From: Kitasatospora fiedleri
GTDB taxonomy: Bacteria > Actinomycetota > Actinomycetes > Streptomycetales > Streptomycetaceae
Direction of reading: 5' to 3'
Assembly: GCF_948472415.1 (NCBI RefSeq)
Contig: NZ_OX419519.1
Span: 6,973,001-7,037,000 of the forward strand
DNA: 64,000 nucleotides
A program made the position numbers and the translations under genes. Positions 46,287 through 57,100 of the stretch are shown one piece after another (the stretch's first letter is position 1; every line of letters begins with the position of its first letter). Below the pieces are notes generated by a model. That model did no database searches, had not been told where the DNA came from, and saw only the letters and a program-made list of their open reading frames with translations.

Positions 46287-49200
46287 CAGTCGACGACCTT
46301 CCAACTGATCTCGACGGTGGCGTCCGGATTCAGCTCGGCCAGCTCGGCGATCTCCGCCCGCAGCGAGGCGACGGCCCGCGCGGCGGTGGTACGGCCGCCG
46401 CCGGAGTGGCGCGCGCCGGGCGTGCGCCGGCTGCCCACTGCCTCTCCGCCTACCGCTTCCCCAGCCGTCGCTTCTCCGGTGCTGATCGGCGGATGTGCGG
46501 AACCGCCGTTGAGGTCGATGTCGTCCGGCTTCGCGAAGACCACCGGCTCCGGCCGCTCAGCCTGCTGCTCGGCCCGCTGCCTGGCCGCGCGCTCGCGCTG
46601 CACCAGAGCGATGACCTTGCCCCCCACCGTGCTCAACAGCGCGGGAAAGTCCGGGAATTCAACGGGATCGCCCGAAGCGGCTTCCTGCAGGCGGGTGACG
46701 ATCGTCAGGCCCTCGACGCCGTAGCCGTCCGCCAGCTTCAGTTCCTCCCAGCCCGCCCGGTGTAGCGCGTCCGTCACCTTCCCGGCCGTCTTCAGCGACG
46801 TACCGAACCGCTGCGCCGTGAACCCGCCGAGGTCGAACCGCGCGAGTGTCTCCACGACACCCTTCGCCCCGCCCGAAGCGGCAGCGGTCCCCGCCACCGT
46901 GGGGTCCCCGGCCAAGGTCCGCACCAGGGCGGTGGCCCGCCGGGCGAGATCCAGGCGCGGTGAGGCGTCGTCCAGCCCGAGCTGTGACCGGTTCCGCTCG
47001 AGGGCGGCCACCAGCCGGTCCGCGTCGTCGACGAAGCCGCGTGCCTGCTGCCGGATCTGCCCGGCGAACTGGTTGACGATCCGCCCGCGCCGCAACTGCG
47101 GCGGCTTCGCGCCGAACACTGCCTGGAAGCGGGCCTGCGCCTCCACCCAGTCCGCCTCGTCGGGCAGCGGCTGCTCGCGCAGCCCGTAGGTGAGCCTGAG
47201 ATCGGCGGGGGTGGCTGGGGCGGGGTCGATCAGTGATCCGCCGAGTACCCACACCCGGTCGGTCATCTCCGCGTACGCCGAGGCCACCAGCTTCTGCATT
47301 GCTTCGGGCAGGCCGCGCGGTGCGGGCTCGTTCATCCAGTCGCCGAGCCGGACGAGGGTCGGCTCGGCGACGCCGTCCTGTCGGGCGAGCCGCTGGAAGT
47401 GGTCGGGCCAGTACGAGGACTGCTTGTAGTACGCCTCCTGCTGGGTGCCCAGCTGCAGGCCGCCCGCGATCCGCGCCATCACCTGGCGGTCCTTGGCCGC
47501 GACCTCGGCCCGTCCGTCCGGGCTCTCCGCCGCCTGACGCACGTACCCGAAGACCGTACGCAGCTCGGTCGGGGTCACCGCGTGTCCGCGGTTGTCCGGG
47601 TCGAGGTCGGGGTGGGCCGGGAACTGTACGGCGAGGAGCTTGCTGGCGAGTTCGCGGGCGGCGCCGTGCAGGGTGGCGCCGATCGGCAGTTTCAGCCTGT
47701 CCTCGGGCAGGTCGCTGCGGAGCGGGACGAGGTGCTGGTCGAAGTCGAGGGCGACCTTGCCCTCCTTCTTCTGCTCCAGCCCGTACGCCTGCCTCAGCGC
47801 CTTGCCGAGTTCCTCGGTGAGGCGCTCGCGCTGCGAGGCGAACATGCCCTTGGCGCTGATCTTGTCGTCGGGCTTGAGGCGGCGCGCGTACTCGTTGTCG
47901 AAGCGGTCGTCGTCGGCGAGGAGCTTGTCGATGACGACCAGCAGCTCGAAGTCGTCGCGCGCGGCGCGGGTGAGGTGGCTGGGCAGCCACGCCAGGGTGC
48001 GCACCGTGCCGCCGGTCTTCTCGCGGATCTTGCGCAGGCGCTGCACGTCGTCGACCGGCGTGAACTCGCCTTCGTCGTACGGCAGGTCGACGACGAGGCG
48101 CCAGACGTCGTCGCCGGCAGGGGCGAGGTCCAGCTCGTTGAGCGAGTCGACGTCCGCGACGTTGCCGAACACCACCTCTACGTGCCGCTGGGTGCCCTTC
48201 CACACCAGGTTGAGCAGGTCGTACCCGCCCAGTCCGTCCGGGCCCCGAGTGATGGCCAGGGCTTCCTTCAGCAGGGCCTGCATCCTGGCCTTGCGGGCGC
48301 CCTGGTTGTTGTGGACCCGGGCGTTGGCGAGAACCGCCTCCAGGTCGATGCCGGTGAGTTCGAGCCGTACGGCGGGACTGGCGTCCGTGCCGGTCCGCTT
48401 GATCTCCGGAATGGCGGCTGCCCACTCGTTGACCTTCGTGAACAGCCGCGACACCTCGGTGCCCGGGATCATCGTGATGATCGAGCCGTAGTTGAGCGCG
48501 TGGAGCCGCTTCAGCGTCAGATCGGCGAGCGCCGGTACGGTCGGCGCGAGCGCGGACAGCAGCAGGGTGTGCATCAGGCGCGCGTCGCCGGTGAAGTCCC
48601 GGCATCGGGACGCCAGTTGTGGGTCGGTGAGGGACTTCGGGTCGCGTCGGTAGGTGGCGACGGTGTCCTCGTCGAGGTTGTGCGCGCGCAGCAGGAACGG
48701 TCGGAGCTTCTCCTGGTACAGCTTGTCGGCCGCCTTGAAGTGCACCTCCTCCTCACCTGTGAACGCCTGGTCGCCGCCGCCGACGAGCGCCGGGTACAGG
48801 TCGCCGAGCGGGACGAGCTGCCCGAGCCGCCAGTCGTCGCGGTGGTCGGAGAGCAGCTGCCCCATCAGCTTCAGGCCGGTACGGGAGCGTTGCAGCGCAC
48901 CCGAGATGTGGACGAGGGTGTCCATGAAGGCAGGGGAGAAGGGATACGTCCGCCGGAACGACTCCTCGTCGGCGCCGGTCGTGGACTTGTCGTCCCCGAG
49001 CAGCGTCTGCCACACGTCCGGGCTGAGCCGCTTCGCCTCGTCGAAGGCGGTGTCGATCTGCGCCTCGGCCTGGGGAGTGAGGGGCTTGAGGAGCCGGGCC
49101 TGGGCGATCTGGGGGAGGTTGCGGTCCTCCAGCGTGATCTTGTCGAAGCGGCCGATGCTCAGCTTCAAACCCTCCTGTACGGCCACCTCGGCCGCGCCCG

Positions 49201-50326
49201 AGAGCTCCTCGCCCACGAGTTCCCGCAGGTCGCGCTGGCGCGCGATGAACGACACGATCGGGATCGCGCGCCGCTCGTCGGCGCCTTCCACCAGGTTGGT
49301 GATCTTGTCGGCTTCGCGGGACATCGCCTTCTGATCGGAGATCAGACCGGCCAGCCACAGGATCAGCTCGTCCATGAAGAGGATCAGGCCGTCGTACCCG
49401 AGCGACTTGGCGTGCTCGGCGATGATCCCGAGCCCTCGGTCGAGAGAGACGAACGCTTCCGCGTCCTCGGAGGAGTTGCGGGCGAAAGCCGGGAAGAGCG
49501 TCTGCGAGAGGTCCTGCACCAGTCGGGCGCGCAGCTCCTGCGGGGTGGTGGGGGTCTTGAGGTCGAGCTGCTTGGTGTTCTCGTGCTCCTCGGGCGCGGA
49601 CACTGCGGTGTCGAGCAACTCGGACGTCCACCGGAACGAGGAGTCCCCGGCCGGGACGAGGTCGCCCCAGCCGTCGTTGTCGGCGGCGCCAGCGCCGCCG
49701 GAGGGCGTGGCGGCGGGTGAGGAGTCGGGCGCGGCGGCCTGGGACAGCTGCTCGATGACCTTCGCGTCGCCATTGAACCGGCGCTGCTGGGCGAAGTCCT
49801 CGAAGAGACCGTCGGTGCGGTAGACCTGCGGCAGCGGAGCGGCGGGGTGCAGTTTGTGGACGTGGTCGACGTAGCGGCCGAGCACGCGCTGTTCGAGGGA
49901 CTTCGCCGACAGCATGTGGTACGGCACCAGCAGGAACTTGCGTCCGTCCTCGTCCAGCCACGCGTGCTTGGCGCGGACGGCGTCGAACTCCTCGCGGGAG
50001 CGGACCGCCTGATGCCCGGACAGCAGCGCGTACAACACCGCCATGAAGTGCGACTTACCGGAACCGAACGAACCGTGCAGATAGACGGCCTTGGACGAGT
50101 GGCCGTCCAACGCAGCCTTGATGTAGCCCAGTGCGTCGTCGAAGTTCTTCTTCAGCCGGTCCGTGACGACGTAGTCGCGCAGCGCCGCCACCGCGCCCTC
50201 GGGGGTGACGGCCTCGCTCAGCCGCAGCACGTAGTCGGACGTCGACACCGTCGTCTTGATGTCGATCAACTCGCGCAGCAGCGGCCGGTCCTCGGCGTGG
50301 GGCTTGCCCTTTTTCATGAACGCCAT
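46286..50326 (-). CDS. pglY: BREX-2 P-loop ATPase PglY
   Basis: A 1346-residue protein of the BrxC/PglY family. Walker A HGSFGSGKSHFMAVL near residue 86; Walker-B-like LILFMDELILWLAG near 320. Residues ~195-215 form an Ala/Ser/Gly-rich linker, and the C-terminal region has long helices ending QRERAARQRAEQQAERPE. ATG at 50326. In the S. coelicolor Pgl system PglY ATP binding/hydrolysis is required for the resistance phenotype. The stop overlaps the pglZ start, so synthesis of both is coupled. Confidence 0.92.
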   Translation of the reverse strand: MAFMKKGKPHAEDRPLLRELIDIKTTVSTSDYVLRLSEAVTPEGAVAALRDYVVTDRLKKNFDDALGYIKAALDGHSSKAVYLHGSFGSGKSHFMAVLYALLSGHQAVRSREEFDAVRAKHAWLDEDGRKFLLVPYHMLSAKSLEQRVLGRYVDHVHKLHPAAPLPQVYRTDGLFEDFAQQRRFNGDAKVIEQLSQAAAPDSSPAATPSGGAGAADNDGWGDLVPAGDSSFRWTSELLDTAVSAPEEHENTKQLDLKTPTTPQELRARLVQDLSQTLFPAFARNSSEDAEAFVSLDRGLGIIAEHAKSLGYDGLILFMDELILWLAGLISDQKAMSREADKITNLVEGADERRAIPIVSFIARQRDLRELVGEELSGAAEVAVQEGLKLSIGRFDKITLEDRNLPQIAQARLLKPLTPQAEAQIDTAFDEAKRLSPDVWQTLLGDDKSTTGADEESFRRTYPFSPAFMDTLVHISGALQRSRTGLKLMGQLLSDHRDDWRLGQLVPLGDLYPALVGGGDQAFTGEEEVHFKAADKLYQEKLRPFLLRAHNLDEDTVATYRRDPKSLTDPQLASRCRDFTGDARLMHTLLLSALAPTVPALADLTLKRLHALNYGSIITMIPGTEVSRLFTKVNEWAAAIPEIKRTGTDASPAVRLELTGIDLEAVLANARVHNNQGARKARMQALLKEALAITRGPDGLGGYDLLNLVWKGTQRHVEVVFGNVADVDSLNELDLAPAGDDVWRLVVDLPYDEGEFTPVDDVQRLRKIREKTGGTVRTLAWLPSHLTRAARDDFELLVVIDKLLADDDRFDNEYARRLKPDDKISAKGMFASQRERLTEELGKALRQAYGLEQKKEGKVALDFDQHLVPLRSDLPEDRLKLPIGATLHGAARELASKLLAVQFPAHPDLDPDNRGHAVTPTELRTVFGYVRQAAESPDGRAEVAAKDRQVMARIAGGLQLGTQQEAYYKQSSYWPDHFQRLARQDGVAEPTLVRLGDWMNEPAPRGLPEAMQKLVASAYAEMTDRVWVLGGSLIDPAPATPADLRLTYGLREQPLPDEADWVEAQARFQAVFGAKPPQLRRGRIVNQFAGQIRQQARGFVDDADRLVAALERNRSQLGLDDASPRLDLARRATALVRTLAGDPTVAGTAAASGGAKGVVETLARFDLGGFTAQRFGTSLKTAGKVTDALHRAGWEELKLADGYGVEGLTIVTRLQEAASGDPVEFPDFPALLSTVGGKVIALVQRERAARQRAEQQAERPEPVVFAKPDDIDLNGGSAHPPISTGEATAGEAVGGEAVGSRRTPGARHSGGGRTTAARAVASLRAEIAELAELNPDATVEISWKVVD

Positions 50327-50357
50327 GGTGTGACTCTCTTGCCTCTCCGGTCCCGGC

Positions 50358-53300
50358 TCAGCTGTCCGACTTCGGGGTCTTTACGGTCTTCGGGGACTTC
50401 GCGGTCGCCGTGCGCCCGCCGCGGGTGGCGGCGGCAGGCTTCCAGCCCTTCAAGTCCGCGTCCGTGAGCCCGAGTTCACCCTGCTTGAGATGCCGGAACC
50501 CGAGGATCTCGGCGGCGGGAGCGGCCCCGTAGTCCGGGTCGTACTCGCCGAACCACTGGTCGAGCCACGGCTGCAGTTCGAGCAGCCCCGCCAGGTACGG
50601 GACGAGGTCCGCGCCCTCGATCCCAGTACCGGCGTCCTGGAGGTACGAGGCGAGCGCGAGCGCCTGCTCAAGCTGGTTCCAGCCCGCCCAGCCGTAGAGC
50701 GCGGGCTGCTGGACATTCGCCGACCCGTACGAGACGAACCGCTCCTTGGGTACGTCGAGCTTGCCGCGGGCCCGCCAGTAGGAGGGCTTGAGGAAGTCGG
50801 CGGAGGTGTACTTCGGCGGCACGGGTGTGCGCTCGCGGACCTTGCGCTTGGCGGGTTCGTCCTCGGCCGCGTCCTCCTGGCGCTGGAGATCCCAGACGTG
50901 CTCCCAGTCGGCGCGCTTCTTCAGCCCGGACGGCTTGTAGCGCAGGGCCGAGACGAACGGCACGTGCTCCTCGCTGAGCAGCTCGCGCACCGTCTTCGCG
51001 AAGTCCTGGCGCGGCGCGTAGATTTCGGCGACGGACACGAACTCGGCGTCTGTGCTGAGGTCTTCGGTGAGACGTGCGAGGGAGACCAGGGCCGGGTTCC
51101 CCTCCTGGTCGAACCAGTGCCGCCGATCCTCGACCCGGTCGAGTAGCCACGCCTTGAGCGCCTTGTCCTGCATGGCGTCCCACCCGTCGGTGGCCCAGCG
51201 GCGCTTGTACTCGGGCCGCTCGATCATGTTCAGGGCGCGGTTCGCCTCGATGGCGTCGATGCGCTTCTGGACGAGGGTACGGTAGGGGCGGGCCAGTGCT
51301 CGGGGATGGCGGTGATGGGCGTCGACCCGTGCCGCTTGAACCACTCGTCGCTGGCTTCGCCGGCCGCAATGCGGCGGGCGAGCACGATCTCGAACGCGCG
51401 CTCACCGAGAGCGAGGGGCGGGACGGAGGTGCTCTCGGGGTCGGTGTCGGCCTCGGGGATGCGCAGCTCGTCGGCATGCAGCTGGTAGAGCCCGTACACC
51501 TGCCAGTCCAACTCCTCCTGGAGTGTGATCATGCGGGCACGGATCGCGTCGTAGCGGGCACGGGCCTCGCGCAGGGCGGCGGAGGTCGGCGTCTCGCGGG
51601 CGGCGAGGGCAGAGGGGGAGGCGGCGGACAGCTCCTGGGCGAGGGCGTCGAGGGCGGTGGCGATGGGGGTGGGGAAGGCTGTGGGAAGGGGGAACTCTTG
51701 GAGCTTCGTGCCAGTGAATTCGTAGAAGTCCTCGAAGGGGATTGTGGACTGGCGTGCTCCTTGCGTGTCCACGGTGTAACCCTTATTGTGGCTTACCATC
51801 TTGAGCCAGAACCCGGCAGTGGAACTGTTTAGCACCCCAAGCAGCGCTAGATGCTCCTCCTCCGTCGCCCCCTCCCGCAGCTTGATTACAGGGGCAGACC
51901 TGTTGAACACCTTTCCATCTCGATCCAGCACGAAGTGATTGTGTGTGGCGACGAATGCGAAAACGATCGCCCAGCCATGGGCGTCGCTATCCCGGGGGAT
52001 CTGGTGCCACTCCCACCACGGACGATCTTCGGCGAAGTAAGTTTTGCCGGAAAAAGTTGCGCGATTCCCCAGCTCGGTGCGATATGGCCAAATCCAACGG
52101 GAGATATGGGGAATATCCTGGAGCTGGATCAGCTTTTTGTTCTTTCCGTAGGGATGGAACGCATCGTCCCCATTTCTGAAGGAGAAATCGCGGATCTCGT
52201 CGCCGATTGAGAGTGGGCGGATGCTGCTGGTCTCTGCTTGGTGGCGAGTGAAGACATCGCGGGGCGCGGTCATGGCGTCGTCGGACCCCATAACGCCGTA
52301 GAAGCCAATCCGAAGGGTTTGATTGGCTACTGTGCCCTGTGCTCGGTTTCCAACCTGATCCAGGATCTCGCGTCCACCGTCCGCCAGCACCCACGGCTGC
52401 TTGCCGAAGTAACGGCCGCGCTCCAAATCGCCGACTGAGATCCACTGTCCCGTACTTCCCGGACGGTCAATCTGGCCGGTGATCGCGCGCCAGACGAGCC
52501 CTTCGTTAGCATTCTCCGGCGCTGAAGGATCGCCCTGAATGCTCCGTACCGTGCGGATCGTCACCTGGCGGTTGGCGCCTTCCCGGGGCGGCCGATGAGG
52601 ATGACCGTGGGAGTGCCATGGCCGGGAATATAGGCCCCCGACGTGTCAATAACCTCCGTGAGTTCGATCTTGTCCCGGAAGAAGCCCTCGATCAGCTTCG
52701 TGCCGAACTCCCGCTTCATGAAGGAGTTCGCCGTAATCTGGCCGACCATGCCATACCCGCGCCCGCTCCTCGGGTCGTCGCCCCGTACTGCGAGCTCGAA
52801 GAACCGCTTCGCAAAGGGCACCGACAGTGCGTACTTGCCGGAACAGACGTCTTTGTATAGCTCCCGGTACACCTTGTTGAGTGTCTTGTCCTTGACCGTA
52901 ATGTACGGCGGGTTCCCCACCACCACGTGGTAGCGGCCCTTCCGCAGAATCTCTGGGTACTCGAAGACGTCCTCCGTGCTCAGCGCGAAGTACGGGTCCT
53001 CAGCCCTTTCCACCGCCGCCCCCGCAACCTCGAAGAGCCCCTCCTGCCGGAACTCCGTCGGCAGCAGCGAGTCGCCCACCGCGAGCCCCATCGGCCACTC
53101 GTATGCCGATGCCTCCGCGAAGGTCCGCATCTCGCCCGCCGCCATCGCCGCGAGCAGCAGTCGGAACCGGGCGATGGCGATCGCGAACGGGTTGAGGTCC
53201 ACGCCGTGTACGGACTCCAGCGCCGCCCGCACCCGCTCATACGAGCCCACGGCCGGCCGCTCGTCCGCCCACAGCCGCACCAGCCGCCGGAACGCGCCGA

Positions 53301-54057
53301 GCACGAAGTGGCCTGACCCGCACGTCGGGTCGATCATCTTCAGGCCCTCGAACCCGAACTCCCGCACCGCCGGCTTCATCGTCCGGTCGAGGATGAACTC
53401 CTCGACGAACTCCGGGGTCTGCAGCAGCGCGTACGTCTTCCGAGCCGCCTCGCTCAGGTCCTGATACAGGTCGCCCAGGAACCGGGTGTCCCAGCCCTTC
53501 GTGCCGTCGCCGCCCTCCTCCAGCGGGTCGGTGAAGTCGTGGACCAGCGTTCCGTTCTCGCCGTTCTCGCGCCGCCAGAACTCCAGCAGCGCGCCCGCGC
53601 CTTCGTGCGAGAGCGGGATCTGGAACAGCGGGTTGTGGCGCCGGTCGAACAGCAGCCGCCCGGCCGGGCCCGCGCCCAGTTCGGCGAAAGCGGTCTCCAG
53701 CCAGCCGCGGTAGGTCGGGTCGGCGTCCTGGTCGACGTACTCCTCGTACCGCGCCTGCGCGACGTCGCGTCCGGCCACCGTCGGTGCGGTGATATACGGC
53801 TCGGCGATCAGGCCGTTGTCCTCGCTGAAGCGGACGAAGACCGTGCCGAGTACCCACGCGACGGCGACCTGCGTGACCCGCTCGCCGAGCCACGCGTTCC
53901 ACGTGGCGGCCGTCCGGTCCGCCTTGCGCGCCTGCTCGTACTCCCCGCGTAGCCGTGCGCCCACCTCGGGTACGGCCTTGACCTGGGAGTCCAGGTCGGT
54001 TTCGGCCGCCTTGACCTGCTGCTGCAGGTCGGCGAGGAGGGGCTTGCGCTCGATCAC
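50358..54057 (-). CDS. pglX: BREX-2 adenine-specific DNA methyltransferase PglX (two frameshifts)
   Basis: Repaired length about 1230 residues. The start is taken as GTG 54057 (MIERKPLLADLQ, behind GGGAGC) rather than 54117. SAM motif I reads DPTCGSGHF and catalytic motif IV GNPPYI, as in N6-adenine methyltransferases. The frame breaks twice: near 52570-52580 (one base restores the run from GRPGK to NRQVTIRTVRS) and at 51285-51288 (plus-strand G4; one more G restores HWPAPYRTLVQK). PglX modifies DNA and is the toxic/methylating component kept in check by PglZ. In S. coelicolor pglX is known to phase-vary through a G tract, so the second break could be a real OFF state, though homopolymer indels elsewhere point to assembly error. 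Confidence 0.85.
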
Positions 54058-54120
54058 GGATGGGCTCCCGTTCGGATGATGCGTGAGGTGGGCGGTATGG
54101 GGGGCGTCTGTGGTCAATTG

Positions 54121-57100
54121 TCAGGCATCGGAACGCGCCGTCACCCACGCCTCCGGCACGTGGATCCACTCGCCGAGCGCCGCCTGGTACGGAACGGCCT
54201 TCCCTGCGAGGCGTGGCGTGTCCGACGGGTCGGACTGGGCGACGAGCAGCCACAGCGGACGCCGCCCCTCCCGTGCCAGCTCGGCGAGCCGGTCCAGGAC
54301 GTCCAGCGCGTCGTAACGGGCCAGCACTGCGGCCTCGGTGAGCAACAGCGGCCCCCCGCCAGCCCCCGGGACCCGCTCGAGTCGGGCCGCGAGCTTCGGC
54401 TCCAACTGGTGCCACGCCCGCCTGGCGACCACGCCGAGGTTCTGCCGGCCCCGCGAACCGGGCGCGGCAGCGTCCGCCTCGAGGACCGTCTGCCAGGTCG
54501 GCTGGGGCCGCCCGTCGACCATCGCGTGCAGCTCGTCGAGGAACAGCCCGGTCAGCGACACCGCCTCTGCCCCGTACGGCTCCTGCGTCAGGAGCCGTGC
54601 TGCCGTGTGCGCACCGCGCGACGGCACGGTGAGCACACGCAGACCGTCCTTGCCCGCATCATGCGTCAGCCGTTGCTCGGCGGTGGCCGCGGCCCGTACA
54701 GCCTGGTCGGCGTCGTACCGGGCAGCGCCTTGCCGGCTCGCGGACGACGTAGCCCCGGATCGGATGGTCCCCGTCCGCGAACTCCCGTACGTCGTCACCT
54801 GGCTGCCGCTGGCCCCGGCGCCCGCAGGGCGGTTGGGCAGCAGCCGCAGCACACGGTCGTAGCGGGTCTCCAGCTTCAGGTCGAAACCGGCCTTGCGCAG
54901 TGCCGTCACCAACTCTGCCCCGGTGGGGAGTTCGGCCGTGACGAGGGGGTCGGCGCCGAGACCGGGGAAGCGGGTGTGGACCAGCTTGTGCACGTCCTCC
55001 ACGCGCAGGCCCGGCTGGCGCACTTCCTCCAGCTCCGGCTGGACGGCGACCATGCCGGCCTGGGTGATGCGCAGGGCGCGTACCAGATCCAGATCCCGCG
55101 GATAGATCTCCAGACGCGGTGTGAGCGCGGCCCGCGTGGACGCGGCGACGGCGATCTCGGCGATCCGTTGTTCGTTCCAGCCGAGCACACCCGGCGGCGG
55201 TGCGACGGAGCCCAGCTCGGTCAGCACGGTCGCGGCGGTCGGCAATGTCTCCAGGCCGGCGAGCCGGTCCGCCTTCGCGCCGAGCTTCACCGCGTACTCC
55301 TGCAGTGCGGGCTTGGTCGGTGTGTCCGGGCTGTCCGTGCCCTCCCGCACGTCGATGACAAGCAGGCCGAGCACGGGCTCCGTGCCGCGTGGCGCCGGTG
55401 CGTGGAAGTAGTGCAGCAGCGGCGGCTGCTGGTGCTTCTCGGCGTCGTAGAACTGCTCCCGCTCCACCAGCGCCCGCAGCAGCGCCAGCGCGAGCGCCCG
55501 ACGGCCGCGCCGGTCGGCGACTTCGGTGCCGCGCCGGGCGATGAGCGCGTCGGCGATCTCGACGACGGACGCCATCCGGCCGCGCTCGGAGAGGATCTCG
55601 ACCACCTGCTCGCGCAGGACCCCCAGGGCCGCGTCCTCGTGCCAGCGTTCCCGGGCCTTCTTCACGATCTGCGGGATTCGGCCCGCGGTGACCTTAAGGG
55701 CCTTCGCCACGTCCGCCTGCCGCGCCCACACCGGACCCGAGGGGTACCGGCCTTGCTCGTCAGGCATGCCGAGCAGCAGTCGGATGCCCTCGCGGGTCGT
55801 CTCGTTGGAACCCCCGCGCCCCGTCGCGGGCTTGGGCACCAACCGGGCCGCGAGCGCGTCCAGGCTCAGCCGCGCGTACACCTCTGCGGCCGTCTCGCCT
55901 CCGGCCGCCTGCGCGAGAGACTCCTCGAGGTCGGTGAGCTCCCGCTCCGCCTCCCTGCGCGCCTCGGTGCTGGTCGGCGCGACCGACTGCCGCAGCCGCG
56001 AGTTCCACTCTTTCTGACGGCCCTGGATCTCCTCACGCGTACGCGAACCCATGCCGGGTGCGGTGAGGAACTTGCGTGCCTTGTAGGTGACGACATCGCC
56101 GACCGTGCTCAGGCCCATCGCATACAACTGGGAGAGCGCGGCCGGGCTCAGGCCCGCCACCGACAGATGCGTGCTCAGCGTCGCCCGCGCGGCCTGCTCC
56201 TCACGGATCTGGAGCGCGGCCTCGCTCTCATCACCTGGCCGAGTCTCATCCCCGGCGCTGGCCCCTGCATCCCGCTCCGCACCGGAACCGTGCCCCGTGG
56301 ACGGCGCCGTCGCCTTCTGCGCCTCGATGAAGATCTGCTTCCAGGCCCGCTCCATCGGGACCAGATCCGGGAAACGGTCCTTGACGTCCCGCGCGAGCGC
56401 CTTACGGAAGAACGCCACCAGGCCGTCGTGCACCGGCGTCTCGAACGCATCCGCCGCGATCTTCGGGTACGGCCACTCCTCCGCGACCGTCTGCCGCGCG
56501 GTGACCGAGCCGTCGCCCCACTGCGGCAGTTCGCGCGAGGCCATCTCGTGCAGGGTCACGGCGAGCGCGTACCGCTCGGCGTGCGCGTCGTACGCGCCGC
56601 GCTGGAACGTGCCGAGAAACGGGTCGAGGTAGCCCTCCGTTCCTGCCTCGATCTCCTTCGCCGGATAGCCGGCCAGGGAGAAGTCGATCAGGACGAGCTG
56701 GCGGGTGCCGTTCGGCCGGATGCGGATCGCGATGTTGTCCGGCTTCAGGTCACGGTGCCAGATCCCCTCGGCCTCCAAGTGCTCGACAGCACCGAAGAGG
56801 TACTGCCCGTACGCCTCCAGTTGGTCCATGCCGAGGCGGCCGACCTCCCGCAGCTGTCGTGCGACGGTGTCCTCACGGCGCTGCGGCCGCTCAGAGCGCC
56901 CTGGCTCCTCACCGCGCTGCTCGCGTGCGTCACCCACGTACTCAAGGGCGAGGACCCGGCGGCCGCCGATCGTCAGTGGCTCGGGGATGGCGAGCCCGAT
57001 GATCCGCGAGTCCTGGTGGATCCGGCCGAGAACCTCCGCCTCCCGCTCCAGGACCGGATGCTTGGCCTCGCTCAGCGCCACCTTCAGCACGACCGGTGGC

